A stretch of DNA of 35,160 bases, from assembly GCA_003216755.1 (NCBI GenBank), contig QCIJ01000016.1, positions 1 through 35,160 on the forward strand, in the 5' to 3' direction. Position 1 is the stretch's first letter. Every line of letters starts with the position of its first letter. This DNA comes from Prochlorococcus sp. AG-402-K22 (GTDB lineage: Bacteria > Cyanobacteriota > Cyanobacteriia > PCC-6307 > Cyanobiaceae). A program made the position numbers and the translations under genes. The notes under the pieces were generated by a model, which did not search any database, had not been told where the DNA came from, and saw only the letters and a list, made by a program, of their open reading frames with translations. This document shows positions 17,684 through 26,261 of the stretch, piece by piece.

Positions 17684-18433
17684 TTATTTTTTATAAGATT
17701 TACCTTTAGTTAAAGAGTACAAGAAGCCAGATTGATAACTCCCTACATTGCTACACCAATTAATCAACCATATAGGTTTCTTACCTTTTGTTAACCCAGA
17801 GATAATAGCTAAGGCGAACATTCCTAAAAGGGCTCCCCCAAGTAATAGGTTTTTCCCTTCGCTTATTCCTGCTCCAACAGCAACCAGAATTGAGTCACTT
17901 ATTAAAAGGCTGATTATTAATGCAGGAGTAAAAGTTTTCCAGCGTGTACCCCCTAAACCTATTGAATAACTTAGAAAATCGAAAAGTCCTGTCATCAGTA
18001 AACCTGTCATTAAAAAGAAATTTTCTTCAAGTTGATTTTGATTGAAACTTTCAATACGTTCCATCGCTTTTGCTCCAACTATTTTTCTAACAGGTAATCT
18101 GCCATACCTCCTCGCTATGAAAAAGGCAATTTGACAACATACAAGGTCAGCTAGAACAATTGTTAAATATCCACTCTTAAAACCTAATGCTCCTCCTGCA
18201 ATAACTGAGAAGATTGAACTTGGTAATGCTGGGATGATTATACTAATCCCTCTAGTGAAAAAAAGTATTCCAGCTCCCCAAATCCCAGCTGCTTGTACTA
18301 ACGACTGTATTGATTCTTTGTTGGCATTGAGGAAATTAGTCAAAATCCCAACTATTCCAAATAATAGTACTACTATTAAAAAAATTTTTACATATAAAGG
18401 CTTTATTATTTTTTGTTTTTTGAGGAGATTCAT
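17684..18433 (-). CDS. TVP38/TMEM64 (VTT domain) membrane protein
   Basis: Integral membrane protein of 249 residues in the VTT (SNARE-associated Golgi / DedA-like) superfamily. It has about six hydrophobic segments and the family pattern FFTRGISIIIPALPSSIFSV followed by GGALGF, then ARRYGRLPVRKIVG and a second half with TGLFDFLSYSIGL. The relatives are linked to lipid scrambling or transport and membrane homeostasis; no substrate can be read from the sequence. It stands alone on the reverse strand. A 109-base spacer separates it from the 59-residue gene. Confidence 0.85.
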   Translation of the reverse strand: MNLLKKQKIIKPLYVKIFLIVVLLFGIVGILTNFLNANKESIQSLVQAAGIWGAGILFFTRGISIIIPALPSSIFSVIAGGALGFKSGYLTIVLADLVCCQIAFFIARRYGRLPVRKIVGAKAMERIESFNQNQLEENFFLMTGLLMTGLFDFLSYSIGLGGTRWKTFTPALIISLLISDSILVAVGAGISEGKNLLLGGALLGMFALAIISGLTKGKKPIWLINWCSNVGSYQSGFLYSLTKGKSYKK

Positions 18434-18703
18434 GGTTCCTATTAAAAAATTAGATATTTGTATTGAATTTACAAGAAATTAAAAAAGATTATAGATTTGG
18501 ATTAATAAATGCGGGGAATTAAACTCTGAGTCCTTTAAAAATAAATTTAAATTTAAGTAACAAAGTTATTGAAAGCAAGTTTTTATAATACTCCCCAAAA
18601 AAATAATAACTATTTTGGTTATAGTAAGACTTATTATTTTCAAAGTCCAGGAAATATCTCTTTTTGTTTTTTTAGAATGTATCATTTCAAATTTAGAAAA
18701 ATT

Positions 18704-19120
18704 ATGTTTACTTTTAATAATGTACTTTTGTCGAAACTATTTAAATATTTTTTTTCTTTATATTTATTTATTCTTATGTTGTTCTTTCCAATACAAAAAG
18801 TAAATGCTTTTTCTCATGAATGGGTTGGAGTCCCTAAAAGTGAATTTGGAGAACAGTTATGGGATAGACAAAGTGTAAAAAGGAATGCAGATGGTTCTGT
18901 GAGAGTATTGAGTAAATTTATTCCTAAAACAAAAAGTGAAATTACTAAGGATATTCTCTATACAATGGATATAAATTGTTTTGAAAAATCATTTAGAGAC
19001 GTTGATGTATCTATAGATGAAGTAAATAGTAATTTCAATGATTTCGCTGATTGGCAAGATCCAAATGGAGATGAACTAATTTTGGGTGTGATTGGTCAGG
19101 TCTGCAGAGTGGAAAACTAA
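18704..19120 (+). CDS. Exported protein of unknown function
   Basis: A 138-residue protein with a clear signal peptide: a short basic start, a hydrophobic core (about 12-29) and a likely cleavage site after V-N-A (residue 35), leaving a mature protein that begins FSHEWVGVPKSEFG. The mature part is soluble, acidic and contains two cysteines, in NCFEKS and the C-terminal GQVCRVEN, that could form a disulfide. The frame is open further upstream (to a TTG at 18569), but that extension is rich in Tyr, Phe and Asn and would bury the signal peptide, so the ATG at 18704 is chosen; the ATG at 18677 is the other option. I recognise it only as a conserved-looking cyanobacterial exported protein without assigned function. 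A terminator-like hairpin lies 60 bases downstream. Confidence 0.7.
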   Translation: MFTFNNVLLSKLFKYFFSLYLFILMLFFPIQKVNAFSHEWVGVPKSEFGEQLWDRQSVKRNADGSVRVLSKFIPKTKSEITKDILYTMDINCFEKSFRDVDVSIDEVNSNFNDFADWQDPNGDELILGVIGQVCRVEN

Positions 19121-19178
19121 AAAATTTCAAATTCTAGTAACAAAATAAAAATTAAGTTTCTACATTTCCAGAAAATAT

Positions 19179-19203
19179 AAAACCCCTTCTATGAAGGGGT
19201 TTT
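19179..19203 (-). terminator. Terminator hairpin between the exported-protein gene and tRNA-Phe
   Basis: An 11-base perfect stem (AAAACCCCTTC / GAAGGGGTTTT) with a 3-base loop. On the reverse strand it follows the tRNA-Phe 3' end by 5 bases and runs into a T-rich tract, as an intrinsic terminator should. It may also stop forward transcription from the exported-protein gene, since the stem ends in TTTT on that strand as well. Confidence 0.75.
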
Positions 19204-19208
19204 AAAGG

Positions 19209-19281
19209 TGCCAGGACCCAGATTTGAACTGGGGACACGGCGATTTTCAGTCGCCTGCTCTACCAACTGAGCTATCCCGGC
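19209..19281 (-). tRNA. trnF: tRNA-Phe (GAA)
   Basis: A 73-base cloverleaf on the reverse strand. The acceptor stem GCCGGGA pairs with TCCTGGC (one G-T wobble) and has discriminator A. The D arm is GCTC...GAGC, the anticodon loop reads CTGAAAA with GAA at 34-36, and the T loop is TTCAAAT. The CCA end is not encoded, so it must be added by the nucleotidyltransferase. Confidence 0.97.
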
Positions 19282-19369
19282 TCTAATCTATATACTCTAA
19301 ATTAAGATGTGTAGTTTGTGAAACCCTTTTCATTAAAAATTTTATATCTTCATCAAATATCAAAAATTA

Positions 19370-20599
19370 TTATTTTGAATTAATGGCTAATAATGCAGCA
19401 CCAAATGAAGTAGTTTTATTACATGAAACTATTGGTATATTTATAATTTTTTCTCTTATTTTTCTCCACTGAGGGTTTTTTGAACCTCCACCAATAGTAA
19501 TAATTTTTTTTGGAAGCGAACCTGTCAGTTCGCGTAGTTTTTCCCATCCTTGCAATTCAATATTAGCTAGTCCCTCGAATAGTGCATGTAAATAAAGTGA
19601 GTCGCTTACTGGTCTAGGGCCAAGGATCGGCTCTAAATTAGAATTATTTATAGGAAATCTCTCTCCTTTACTATTAAGAGGTAAAAGATTTAAAGAAGTA
19701 TTTTTCGATGGATTTATTTGTCGACTTAGTTCTTTGATTTCTAAATCAGTAAAGAATTTAGATAAGATACCGCATCCTGCGTTTGATGCGCCTCCAATGA
19801 TCCAATCGCCAATGACTCTATGTGTTGTGATTCCTTGTACTTTTACTGGCTTATCAAAAATTTTTTTAACTACAGTAGTTGTTCCTAATACTGTCAGACC
19901 ATCTTCTTTCCCTAAACTTGCAGCTATTAAACTTGCATTAGAATCAGTGGTGCCTGAGATCAATATTAGTTTCTTATTCAAGTTAAATCTTTTTGCTAAA
20001 TCAGAATTAACTTGCCCAATAATTTTTCCACTTTTTATTATTTCAGGTAAGCATTTTTGCCATGAAGTATTCAGAAAGCTTATTGGCCAAGACCCTTTCA
20101 TTATATCCCAACCAAGTTTGAGGTTATTGCCTTCTTCTCCATGAGTCCAATCTTTCAAAAACCAGCCAGTTATCCAATCAGATTGATGTCTTAAAAGTAT
20201 ATTTGACCCATATTTATCAATTAGATTCAGTGCTTTTGCAAGACTACTGTATGGAGTTCGTAAATGATCTTCTCCAGAAGTTAACGATTCAAGAAGGATC
20301 TTATTTTCATTACATGCTTGGTCATATGGAATTGCTTCTCCCATCGGCTCTCCTTTAAAATTGGACGCTATCAAAGTTCCTGAGGTTCCAGATATAGCCA
20401 ATTTATTAAGGTTACTTTTTACCTCAACAGGCATACTATCTAAGAGTTTTTCACAAGAATTGATCCAAGAATTTGGATTTTTAAAACTGTATAGATAAGG
20501 AACTGAATTTGAATATACCAATTCCTTATGAAGATCAATTATAGATATTCTTACACCACTGGTTCCAAAATCTAACCCTCCATAAAAATTATCAGGCAT
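19370..20599 (-). CDS. FGGY-family sugar kinase (D-ribulokinase-like)
   Basis: ATP-dependent carbohydrate kinase of 409 residues. It has the N-terminal phosphate motif DFGTSGVRISIID (Asp10), ISGTSGTLIA, the catalytic Asp219 in SGTTDSNASLIAASLG, and the C-terminal adenosine motif TIGGGSKNPQW. Its length is shorter than bacterial xylulokinases (about 480-500) and close to the cyanobacterial and plant SePSK/AtXK-1 group, for which D-ribulose phosphorylation has been reported; I use that only as the best analogy. Such an enzyme would return free ribulose to the Calvin cycle. It begins 9 bases after the metK stop on the same strand and may be co-transcribed, with no obvious metabolic link. Confidence 0.83.
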   Translation of the reverse strand: MPDNFYGGLDFGTSGVRISIIDLHKELVYSNSVPYLYSFKNPNSWINSCEKLLDSMPVEVKSNLNKLAISGTSGTLIASNFKGEPMGEAIPYDQACNENKILLESLTSGEDHLRTPYSSLAKALNLIDKYGSNILLRHQSDWITGWFLKDWTHGEEGNNLKLGWDIMKGSWPISFLNTSWQKCLPEIIKSGKIIGQVNSDLAKRFNLNKKLILISGTTDSNASLIAASLGKEDGLTVLGTTTVVKKIFDKPVKVQGITTHRVIGDWIIGGASNAGCGILSKFFTDLEIKELSRQINPSKNTSLNLLPLNSKGERFPINNSNLEPILGPRPVSDSLYLHALFEGLANIELQGWEKLRELTGSLPKKIITIGGGSKNPQWRKIREKIINIPIVSCNKTTSFGAALLAINSK

Positions 20600-20608
20600 T
20601 GAGTAAAT

Positions 20609-21853
20609 TTATTCCAAAAATATCTTAGATGCCTTTGCTAATTGGGCTGCTTTTTCTTTGACATTTTCCCAAGGTAGCTCAAGATCTCTTCTGCCAAAAT
20701 GTCCGTAGGATGCAGTCTTTCTAAAAAATTTTCCACCATTTTTTTTGGGTAGATTTCTTAAGTTAAATTCTTTTATTATTGCTGCAGGTCTTAAATCAAA
20801 GTGCTCTTTAATAATCTCAGTCAAATTAGTTTGTGAAATAACACCAGTATCAAAAGTTTCAACGAGAATGGAAATAGGCTTTGCAACTCCAATTGCATAG
20901 CTTAATTGTATTTCAACCTTTTTTGCTAATTTTGCCTTAACAATACTTTTAGCTACGTAACGTGCTGCATAAGCAGCTGATCTATCCACTTTTGTGGGGT
21001 CCTTGCCCGAAAATGCGCCACCTCCGTGTCTTGCATATCCTCCATAAGTATCTACAATAATTTTTCTGCCAGTAAGGCCTGCATCTCCCTGAGGACCTCC
21101 TATGACAAATTTACCTGTGGGATTAACTAGAAATCTTGTTTTGTGAATGTCTGGTTTGATTTCTAAATCTTCAGTGGCAGGAATAACAACATTTGTCCAT
21201 AAATCCTCTTTTATTCTTTGACGAATTTCTTCTTCATCCTTTATACCATCAATCTCAGGATTATGTTGAGTAGAAATTAAAATGGTGTTAATTGAAACTG
21301 GCACCCCTTTTTTGTAATCAATGCTTACTTGAGTTTTACCATCAGGGAGGAGATAATTAAGGACTTTTTCATGTCTTACTTTGGCAAGTTGAATGGCTAA
21401 TCTATGAGCTAAGCTAATTGGTAAAGGCATCAATTCAGGAGTTTCATCGCATGCATATCCAAACATTATTCCTTGATCCCCAGCCCCGGTATTGTTTTCC
21501 AAATCATTATTGATATCATCAGCTTCATTAACTCCTTGCGAAATATCTGGTGATTGCTCGTCAAGGGCTACTAATACGGCACAGCTATTTGCGTCAAAGC
21601 CCCCCGCCTTATGGTCTTCATATCCAATTTCTTTAATAACATTCCTAACTAGTTTTATATAATCAACTTTTGCTTTTGAAGTTATTTCTCCAGTAAGTAA
21701 ACAAAGACCAGTATTTACTACAGTTTCACAAGCAACTCTGCTTTCTGGATCTACTGTCAATAAAGCATCTAAAACAGCGTCACTTATTTGATCACATATT
21801 TTATCAGGATGACCTTCAGTTACAGATTCAGAAGTGAATATGAAATCAATCAT
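20609..21853 (-). CDS. metK: S-adenosylmethionine synthetase
   Basis: Makes S-adenosylmethionine from methionine and ATP. The 414-residue protein has the family signatures: [13 protein letters not shown] (14-26), [12 protein letters not shown], and [26 protein letters not shown] feeds chlorophyll and PrmC methylation and, through methylthioadenosine, mtnP in this window. It is followed after 9 bases by the sugar kinase. I see no SAM riboswitch in the 134-base upstream spacer; a 10-base palindrome GGGATATCCC lies there at 21958-21967 without further structure. Confidence 0.98.
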   Translation of the reverse strand: MIDFIFTSESVTEGHPDKICDQISDAVLDALLTVDPESRVACETVVNTGLCLLTGEITSKAKVDYIKLVRNVIKEIGYEDHKAGGFDANSCAVLVALDEQSPDISQGVNEADDINNDLENNTGAGDQGIMFGYACDETPELMPLPISLAHRLAIQLAKVRHEKVLNYLLPDGKTQVSIDYKKGVPVSINTILISTQHNPEIDGIKDEEEIRQRIKEDLWTNVVIPATEDLEIKPDIHKTRFLVNPTGKFVIGGPQGDAGLTGRKIIVDTYGGYARHGGGAFSGKDPTKVDRSAAYAARYVAKSIVKAKLAKKVEIQLSYAIGVAKPISILVETFDTGVISQTNLTEIIKEHFDLRPAAIIKEFNLRNLPKKNGGKFFRKTASYGHFGRRDLELPWENVKEKAAQLAKASKIFLE

Positions 21854-21987
21854 TTAAATACAATTTCGGAAGATTTAGTATTATCCTAAATTAGATTGTG
21901 ATTACTAATCAATAATTGTAAATTAAAATATTCAATAAGATAAATAGTCCTAATTTTGGGATATCCCTGGTCAACAAAAAAGTAAAT

Positions 21988-23088
21988 TTAGACTGTTTCA
22001 GATGAAGCTATAGGTATTTCTTCATTTTCGTCAGTTTGCTCAAATAACATTTGCTTATATTTAGCGGCCATTTCTTCAGCTTTATTAAAAACTTTTTGAG
22101 GATCAGTTAACATATCTCCTGGTTCGGGTTCAAGTGCTTTTGTGGATAATGAAATTCTTCCTCTTTCCGAATCAAGGTCAATAATCATAACTTTCATTTG
22201 GTCATTGACATTTAAAACATTATGAGGGGTCTCGATATGTTCATGACTGATCTCAGAAATATGCAATAGACCACTAACACCTCCAATATCAATAAAAGCT
22301 CCATAAGGTTTAATACCTTTAACAGAACCAACAACAACTTCGCCTACTTCAAGTCTATTCATTTTTTTCTCAACCAAAGCTCTTCTATGACTTAGCACTA
22401 ATCTGTTTCTTTCTTCATCAACTTCAAGAAATTTTAAAGGTAGGTACTCACCTTCTAGGTCATCTTTAATTTTTCGAGCACTGATGTGAGACCCTGGGAT
22501 AAAACCTCTCAAACCTTCCACCCTCACAAGAGCCCCTCCTCTGTTTGTTGCAAAAACTTCAGAATAAATAGTGGCATCTTCTTTTTGTAGTTGTCTCACT
22601 CTTTCCCATGCTCTTTGGTATTCAATTCTTCTAATCGAAAGTGCTAATTGACCATCTTCATTTTCTTCACTCATTATAAAAAATTCTCTGCTTTCCGAAG
22701 GTCTTAAAACTTCATTAAGCCCTTCAACTCTATTTATTGAAACTTCCTGAACAGGCATAAAAGCTGCGGTTTTTGCACCGATATCTATCATGGCCCCTTT
22801 GGGTTCTAGAGCAAAAACAGTCCCTTTTACTAGATCACCAGGCTTGAAATTATAATCATATTTTCCTAAAAGTGATGCAAATTCTTCTTGTGTGAATCCT
22901 GGATTATCAAAGTCCGCATTTGTTCTGCTAGAGGAAGAATCAGCTGAAGGAATATCATTCTTTTCGAACGATAAATCTTCTTCATTTTGGGGTACTGAAT
23001 CATTATCTAATTCAGACAAATTTTTAATTTCTTTATCTTCGGAAAGTTCTTTTATGGTTTGGGAAGAATTTTCGTTCATTTTTTGCAT
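21988..23088 (-). CDS. rpsA: 30S ribosomal protein S1
   Basis: RNA-binding ribosomal protein that helps recruit mRNA. The 366-residue protein has an acidic, Ser/Asn-rich N-terminal part (1 to about 80) and three S1 (OB-fold) repeats: about 82-153 (GDLVKGTVFALEPKGAMIDIG), 172-238 (SEVFATNRGGALVRVEGLRGF) and 248-318 (GEVVVGSVKGIKPYGAFIDIG). Cyanobacterial and chloroplast S1 usually have three repeats, against six in E. coli. ATG at 23088 is used; an ATG three codons later is also possible. A hairpin overlaps the putative ribosome site just upstream. Confidence 0.95.
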   Translation of the reverse strand: MQKMNENSSQTIKELSEDKEIKNLSELDNDSVPQNEEDLSFEKNDIPSADSSSSRTNADFDNPGFTQEEFASLLGKYDYNFKPGDLVKGTVFALEPKGAMIDIGAKTAAFMPVQEVSINRVEGLNEVLRPSESREFFIMSEENEDGQLALSIRRIEYQRAWERVRQLQKEDATIYSEVFATNRGGALVRVEGLRGFIPGSHISARKIKDDLEGEYLPLKFLEVDEERNRLVLSHRRALVEKKMNRLEVGEVVVGSVKGIKPYGAFIDIGGVSGLLHISEISHEHIETPHNVLNVNDQMKVMIIDLDSERGRISLSTKALEPEPGDMLTDPQKVFNKAEEMAAKYKQMLFEQTDENEEIPIASSETV

Positions 23089-23093
23089 CGCAG

Positions 23094-23108
23094 ACTACCT
23101 ATGGTAGT
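23094..23108 (-). promoter_or_regulatory. Hairpin in the rpsA leader over the ribosome site
   Basis: On the reverse strand the leader reads ACTACC-ATA-GGTAGT and is followed after 5 bases by the rpsA ATG. The 6-base perfect stem contains the only Shine-Dalgarno-like AGG before the start (about 9 bases from it), so folding would hide it. S1 regulates its own translation in E. coli; a similar role here is an inference. Confidence 0.35.
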
Positions 23109-23187
23109 TAGAAAGGAATGCTACTAGCCTGCAAACTAATAGCAAAAACATTTGTGTTATGTATTCTACACTTTAGGATGCTTAATT

Positions 23188-23667
23188 TTATAAAATTGAA
23201 GCTAATTGATTTTTTGAACTTCCTTTGAGAGATTCAAGAGTTGATATAAAATCTTTAACGCCATTAAATTTTCGGTAAACTGAGGCATATCTTATGTAAG
23301 CGACCTCGTTTTCTTTCCTAAGGCTTTTAAGTATTAACTCGCCAATTTGTGAAGATTTGATATCTTTATTAGAATCTTGTACGATTAGTGATTCAATTCC
23401 ATCTACAAAATTAATAATTGCTTCACTAGTAAAGGTAGTCTTTTCGCAAGCTCTAGATATACCAGTAAATAATTTTTGTTTATCAAATAGTTCTCTACTG
23501 CCGTCTTTTTTAATAACTGATATTGGCATTGTCTCAACTCTTTCATAAGTAGTAAATCTAAAACTGCAATTTAAGCATTCTCTTCTTCTTCGGACACTCT
23601 TACCACTATCAGCAGATCTTGATTCCAAAACTCTGCTATCTGTATTTTGACAGGTTGGACACTGCAT
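23188..23667 (-). CDS. nrdR: Transcriptional repressor NrdR
   Basis: ATP-cone repressor of ribonucleotide reductase genes. The 159-residue protein starts with a zinc ribbon, Cys3-x2-Cys6 and Cys31-x2-Cys34 (CPTC, CLNC), with the conserved [16 protein letters not shown] between, followed by an ATP-cone (about 49-139, beginning [16 protein letters not shown]). Length and motifs match the family exactly. It lies between rpsA and the psbBT terminator on the reverse strand. No ribonucleotide reductase gene is in the window. Confidence 0.97.
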   Translation of the reverse strand: MQCPTCQNTDSRVLESRSADSGKSVRRRRECLNCSFRFTTYERVETMPISVIKKDGSRELFDKQKLFTGISRACEKTTFTSEAIINFVDGIESLIVQDSNKDIKSSQIGELILKSLRKENEVAYIRYASVYRKFNGVKDFISTLESLKGSSKNQLASIL

Positions 23668-23728
23668 ATAGTGAAATAAGGGGAACTTTAACTCTAATAG
23701 TAGAGTAATATTTTGATTATGAAAAGTA

Positions 23729-23756
23729 AAAAAACCTCTTGTTAAAGAGGTTTTTT
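23729..23756 (-). terminator. Intrinsic terminator after psbT
   Basis: A 12-base perfect stem (AAAAAACCTCTT / AAGAGGTTTTTT) with a 4-base GTTA loop. It sits 8 bases after the psbT stop on the reverse strand, and the stem ends in a run of T on that strand. It should end the psbB-psbT transcript before nrdR. Confidence 0.85.
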
Positions 23757-23764
23757 AAAAAAGA

Positions 23765-23863
23765 TCATTTTTTATCAAATTTAGGGGGATCTCTAAAGGC
23801 GACAGCAAAGAATAAAGTGACAACTGCGAGAGTTAAAATAAGGACGTAAGCGAAAGCTTCCAT
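23765..23863 (-). CDS. psbT: Photosystem II protein T
   Basis: A 32-residue single-helix photosystem II subunit near the dimer interface. It begins [19 protein letters not shown] and ends in the conserved FRDPPKF segment. It starts 23 bases after the psbB stop and is followed by a strong terminator, so psbB-psbT is a two-gene unit. Confidence 0.97.
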   Translation of the reverse strand: MEAFAYVLILTLAVVTLFFAVAFRDPPKFDKK

Positions 23864-23886
23864 AAGATTAAGTAATAAAGTTTAGT

Positions 23887-25410
23887 TTAAACCCTTCCTG
23901 GGATTCTTCTTGTGGTTTCGTCACCAAGTTTCTTGAATAAACCAAATTCAACTTGGTCCCCAATTTCGGCGTCAATACCAGCAAAGGAATTTCTGTATAG
24001 GGTTCTTGAAGCATGCCACCAATGGCCAAATAAGAATAGCAATCCGAAACATAAATGTGCATATGTAAACCATGCTCTTGGAGAGCTTCGGAATACACCA
24101 TCAGATTTATATGTTTCTCTGTCGAACTTGAATGCTTCTCCAAGCTGCGCTTTTCTGGCTAATCTTTTAACTACTGAAGGATCAGTAAATGTTTGCCCAT
24201 TTAAATCGCCACCATAGATAGTTGCAGTGATGCCAGTTTGTTCAAACGAATACTTAGCTTCTGCTCTTCTAAATGGAATATCAGCTCTTACATTACCTTC
24301 TTTATCTTCAAGTATGACTGGGAAGTTCTCAAAGAAATTAGGTATTCTTCTAACTTCTAAATCGTTACCTTCTTTGTCTTGGAAAGTAATGTGGCCCTGC
24401 CAACCAGTTGGCAACCCATCTCCATTAACTAGAGCTCCTACTCTGAATAATCCTCCTTTAGCAGGACTGTTACCAACATAATCGTAGAAAGCTAATTTCT
24501 CTGGAATCGATGCATATGCTTCTTCTTTAGTAGCACCATCATCAATAGCCGCTTGAACCCTTCTATTAATTTCAGTTTTGAAATATCCTGAGTCCCATTG
24601 ATATCTGGTAGGGCCGAATAATTCTACCGGGGTTGTCGCAGATCCATACCACATTGTTCCTGCAACGACAAAAGAAACAAAAAGTACTGCAGCCAGAGCA
24701 CTTGCAAGAACTCCCTCTAGACTTCCTAGTTTTAAAGCTCTATAAAGTCTTTCTCCAGGTCTATTAGTGATATGAAAAATGCCTCCAATAATACCCATTA
24801 GGCCAGCTGCAATATGGTTAGCAACTATTCCTCCAGGGTTAAATGGATTAAAACCATCTACTCCCCATGATGGAGCAACTGGTTCTACATGGCCAGTTAA
24901 ACCATAAGGATCAGAAACCCAAATCCCAACGTTTGCGCAATGGAATGCTCCAAAGCCAAAACATGTAAGTCCAGCTAGAAGAAGATGGATTCCAAAGATT
25001 CTTGGCAGATCAAGAGCAGGCTCACCTGTTCTTGAATCTTCCCATAAATCTAAGTCCCAGTATGTCCAGTGCCAAATAGAGGCAAGCATCAATAGTCCAC
25101 TAAATACTATGTGTGCTGCTGCAACTCCCTCAAAACTCCAAAATCCCGGATCAACTCCTGTCGCACCAGTTATATCCCATCCGTTCCAACTACTTGTGAT
25201 ACCTAGTCTTGCCATAAATGGCATAACGTACATTCCCTGTCTCCACATTGGATTGAGAACAGCATCAGAAGGATCAAAAATGGCTAATTCATATAGAGCC
25301 ATAGAACCGGCCCAGCCGGCTAATAATGCAGTATGCATAAGATGCACAGCAAGTAGTCGACCTGGGTCATTAATAACTACTGTGTGTACTCGATACCAAG
25401 GCAATCCCAT
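23887..25410 (-). CDS. psbB: Photosystem II CP47 chlorophyll-binding protein
   Basis: Core antenna protein of photosystem II, binding chlorophyll and passing energy to the reaction centre. The 507-residue protein begins [19 protein letters not shown] and has six membrane helices with many His residues as chlorophyll ligands, a large lumenal loop (roughly 260-450), and the C-terminal end [14 protein letters not shown]. Length matches the family. It starts divergently from fdx across a 223-base spacer that must hold its promoter. It is co-transcribed with psbT. Confidence 0.99.
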   Translation of the reverse strand: MGLPWYRVHTVVINDPGRLLAVHLMHTALLAGWAGSMALYELAIFDPSDAVLNPMWRQGMYVMPFMARLGITSSWNGWDITGATGVDPGFWSFEGVAAAHIVFSGLLMLASIWHWTYWDLDLWEDSRTGEPALDLPRIFGIHLLLAGLTCFGFGAFHCANVGIWVSDPYGLTGHVEPVAPSWGVDGFNPFNPGGIVANHIAAGLMGIIGGIFHITNRPGERLYRALKLGSLEGVLASALAAVLFVSFVVAGTMWYGSATTPVELFGPTRYQWDSGYFKTEINRRVQAAIDDGATKEEAYASIPEKLAFYDYVGNSPAKGGLFRVGALVNGDGLPTGWQGHITFQDKEGNDLEVRRIPNFFENFPVILEDKEGNVRADIPFRRAEAKYSFEQTGITATIYGGDLNGQTFTDPSVVKRLARKAQLGEAFKFDRETYKSDGVFRSSPRAWFTYAHLCFGLLFLFGHWWHASRTLYRNSFAGIDAEIGDQVEFGLFKKLGDETTRRIPGRV

Positions 25411-25552
25411 CGGTTAATTTCTAGTAACTATGCTGAATAAACAGCTAAACATCATGATAGTAAGGGTTTTTTAGGCTTTGAGGGATTTTTGTAAATAAAT
25501 TTATTTTCTTGCAAAAATCGGTTAGATCAATTTGTATCACTGAAGTTACGAG

Positions 25553-25572
25553 CAATTTTTAACTAAAAATTG
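25553..25572. other. Perfect 8-base inverted repeat in the psbB-fdx spacer
   Basis: CAATTTTT and AAAAATTG form an 8-base stem with the 4-base loop AACT, followed by TTAATATTTTGG on the forward strand. It sits 61 bases before the fdx ATG within the 223-base spacer between divergent psbB and fdx. It could be a weak terminator, a leader hairpin for fdx or a chance repeat in AT-rich DNA. I see nothing else definite in the spacer except AGGAG about 15 bases before fdx. Confidence 0.3.
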
Positions 25573-25633
25573 TTAATATTTTGGTCACAATTCTCAAAGT
25601 AAAACGCCAAAATAGGAGAAATAACAAAAAAAA

Positions 25634-25996
25634 ATGGCAACTATTAGATTCATTCGTGAAGGTTTAGATGTTCAATGCAATCCTGGTGAAAACTTAAGGG
25701 AATTAGTAATGAAAGAGAACTTAAAACTTTATGGTTTGAAAGGCATTTTAGGAAATTGTGGAGGGGCAGGCCAATGTAGTACTTGTTTTATTTCAGTTGA
25801 AGGAGGAAACAAAAATTCTCTTAGCCCTCTTAGCTCTGCTGAAGAAGAAAAACTTAAAAATAGACCTGAAAATTGGCGACTTGCTTGCCAAACATTAATA
25901 AAATCTTCGGCAGTAATCTTGACAAAACCACAATCACCTCCCTCAAATTTAGAAGAACTAAAGAAAATTAGTGAAAATAAAAAATTACCTCGCTAA
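25634..25996 (+). CDS. [2Fe-2S] ferredoxin with C-x5-C-x2-C spacing
   Basis: Small electron carrier of 120 residues with a [2Fe-2S] fold. The cluster ligands are Cys42, Cys48, Cys51 and Cys85 (GNCGGAGQCSTC ... LACQT). The first two cysteines are six residues apart, as in adrenodoxin-like proteins, not five as in photosynthetic PetF (C-x4-C-x2-C). So it is unlikely to be the main electron acceptor of photosystem I. The C-terminal 30 residues are a Pro/Lys/Glu-rich tail. It is divergent from psbB and precedes psbM; the location suggests a photosystem-related role, but the partner is unknown. AGGAG about 15 bases upstream is the probable ribosome site. Confidence 0.88.
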   Translation: MATIRFIREGLDVQCNPGENLRELVMKENLKLYGLKGILGNCGGAGQCSTCFISVEGGNKNSLSPLSSAEEEKLKNRPENWRLACQTLIKSSAVILTKPQSPPSNLEELKKISENKKLPR

Positions 25997-26063
25997 TTGT
26001 TTAAGACTGTTAATCAGTTAATAAAATTTGTTTATTTTTCCACTTTATTTAAAGTTATATGTC

Positions 26064-26069
26064 TATAGT
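26064..26069 (+). promoter_or_regulatory. Candidate -10 element for psbM
   Basis: TATAGT lies 28 bases before the psbM ATG, which would give a leader of about 20 bases. No clear -35 box. Weak evidence in AT-rich DNA. Confidence 0.22.
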
Positions 26070-26097
26070 CTTAGTACCCAATTGAATTGCCAACTAA

Positions 26098-26250
26098 ATG
26101 GAAACAACTAATTTTGGATTCGTAGCTAGCCTTTTATTTGTAGGGGTGCCAACAATATTCCTCATAGGTTTATTTATTTCTACCCAAGACGGCGAAAAAT
26201 CAAGCTTCTATTCAGACTCTAGTAAGGGTAAGCTTGGACCAAAACGCTAA
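26098..26250 (+). CDS. psbM: Photosystem II protein M
   Basis: Single-helix photosystem II subunit of 50 residues at the monomer-monomer interface. It begins METTNFGFVASLLFVGVPTIF and has one membrane helix (about 6-27), as in other PsbM. The C-terminal part (about 30-50, Ser/Lys/Gly-rich) is longer than in many plants. It lies after fdx and 11 bases before prmC, so psbM-prmC are probably on one transcript. Confidence 0.96.
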   Translation: METTNFGFVASLLFVGVPTIFLIGLFISTQDGEKSSFYSDSSKGKLGPKR

Positions 26251-26261
26251 AACTTTTATAA

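Noticed and set aside
18569..18703. Longer TTG start for the exported protein
   Set aside because: It would place 45 Tyr/Phe/Asn-rich residues before a good signal peptide; the ATG at 18704 explains the sequence better.
21958..21967. GGGATATCCC palindrome between metK and rpsA
   Set aside because: Ten bases with no loop, T tract or second copy; not enough to call an operator or terminator.
24227..24481. Several forward-strand frames of 80-100 residues opposite psbB
   Set aside because: They are shadows of a highly conserved membrane protein gene on the other strand and lack ribosome sites or protein-like composition.
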